DNA from: Candidatus Gemmiger faecavium
GTDB lineage: Bacteria; Bacillota; Clostridia; Oscillospirales; Ruminococcaceae
DNA: 64,000 nucleotides
Assembly: GCA_019114415.1 (NCBI GenBank)
Contig: DXFO01000009.1
Span: forward strand, 1 to 64,000
Direction: 5' to 3'
Both the position numbers and the translations under genes were made by a program. This document shows, piece after piece, positions 63,745-64,000 of this stretch (position 1 is the stretch's first letter; each line of letters starts with the position of its first letter). The notes under the pieces are model-generated. The model had not been told where the DNA came from and made no database searches. It saw nothing but the letters and a program-made list of their open reading frames with translations.

Positions 63745-64000
63745 ATGGCGGGCACGCTGTATCTTGTGGCGACGCCCATCGGCAACCTGGACGACATGCC
63801 GCCCCGGGTGGCCAAAACCTTTGAAGCAGCGGACTTTGTGGCCGCCGAGGACACCCGCGTGACCCTGAAGCTGCTCAACCATCTGGGACTGAAAAAGCCC
63901 ATGGTCAGCTACTATGAGCACGCCCTGCACCACGGCGATGCCATTCTGGCTCGCATTGAGGCGGGGGAGGACTGTGCCCTGTGTTCCGATGCCGGGATGC
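63745..64000 (+). CDS. rsmI: 16S rRNA 2'-O-methyltransferase RsmI, 5' part
   Basis: The first 85 residues are in the window; the gene continues beyond it. YLVATPIGNLDD at the start, AAEDTR near 37 and the SDAGM end are the SAM-dependent tetrapyrrole-methylase pattern of RsmI, which methylates C1402. AAGGAGG precedes ATG 63745. Confidence 0.93.
   Translation, partial: MAGTLYLVATPIGNLDDMPPRVAKTFEAADFVAAEDTRVTLKLLNHLGLKKPMVSYYEHALHHGDAILARIEAGEDCALCSDAGM

Overview
The window looks like chromosome of a high-GC, anaerobic gut Clostridium-class bacterium, most like the Oscillospiraceae/Ruminococcaceae (Gemmiger, Subdoligranulum, Faecalibacterium relatives). The evidence is strong AGGAGG ribosome-binding sites, sigma-A type promoters, a sortase-anchored surface protein, lipoproteins with Gram-positive signals, NfnAB, a D-lactate dehydrogenase, a molybdenum hydroxylase and CUT1 sugar import. 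I assign it from protein style only. I saw no rRNA, tRNA, CRISPR array, prophage or insertion sequence.

Layout. (1) 188-4990, minus: response regulator, sensor kinase, ABC ATPase and FtsX-like permease, probably peptide sensing and detoxification. (2) 5256-8076, minus: a lipoprotein and a DUF6056-type membrane protein. (3) 8566-21738: an amino-sugar/sulfo-sugar catabolic island. nagA and a LacI-family regulator point right, a PFK and a fucose-isomerase-like gene point left, and a seven-gene operon follows (sugar ABC importer, cytoplasmic sulfatase, class II aldolase, TauE-like exporter, SIS isomerase/deaminase). Five copies of one palindrome, consensus GTACACACGTGTGTAC, tie three promoters into one regulon. 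(4) 21811-25134: a fibro-slime/SpaA surface adhesin. (5) 25227-33809: an intramembrane-sensing two-component system and two further units that share an identically spaced activator box, wrapped around a lipoprotein and GH3 glucosidase pair. (6) 33873-41903: a molybdenum island, with FecCD-type ABC importer, ModE-like regulator, NTPase-MobA fusion and three-subunit molybdenum hydroxylase. (7) 42350-45986: a DUF4956-CotH-VTC triad. (8) 46071-49329: a siroheme reductase and a CNNM/CorC-type transporter with an attenuator-bearing leader. (9) 49596-55886: the F1Fo ATP synthase operon, in which delta and alpha are one continuous reading frame and gamma has an acidic tail. (10) 56124-60900: a CitA/DcuS-type two-component system and nfnAB. 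(11) 61200-64000: a metallophosphoesterase, a D-2-hydroxyacid dehydrogenase and the start of rsmI.

The most unusual points are the delta-alpha ATP synthase fusion (which conflicts with the 1:3 subunit stoichiometry), the LacI regulon over a probable sulfated amino-sugar pathway, the three promoters with a 27-nt fixed gap between a TTAACA/CAAACAAAAC box and the -10, and possible leader RNAs at 14055-14351 and 49228-49379.
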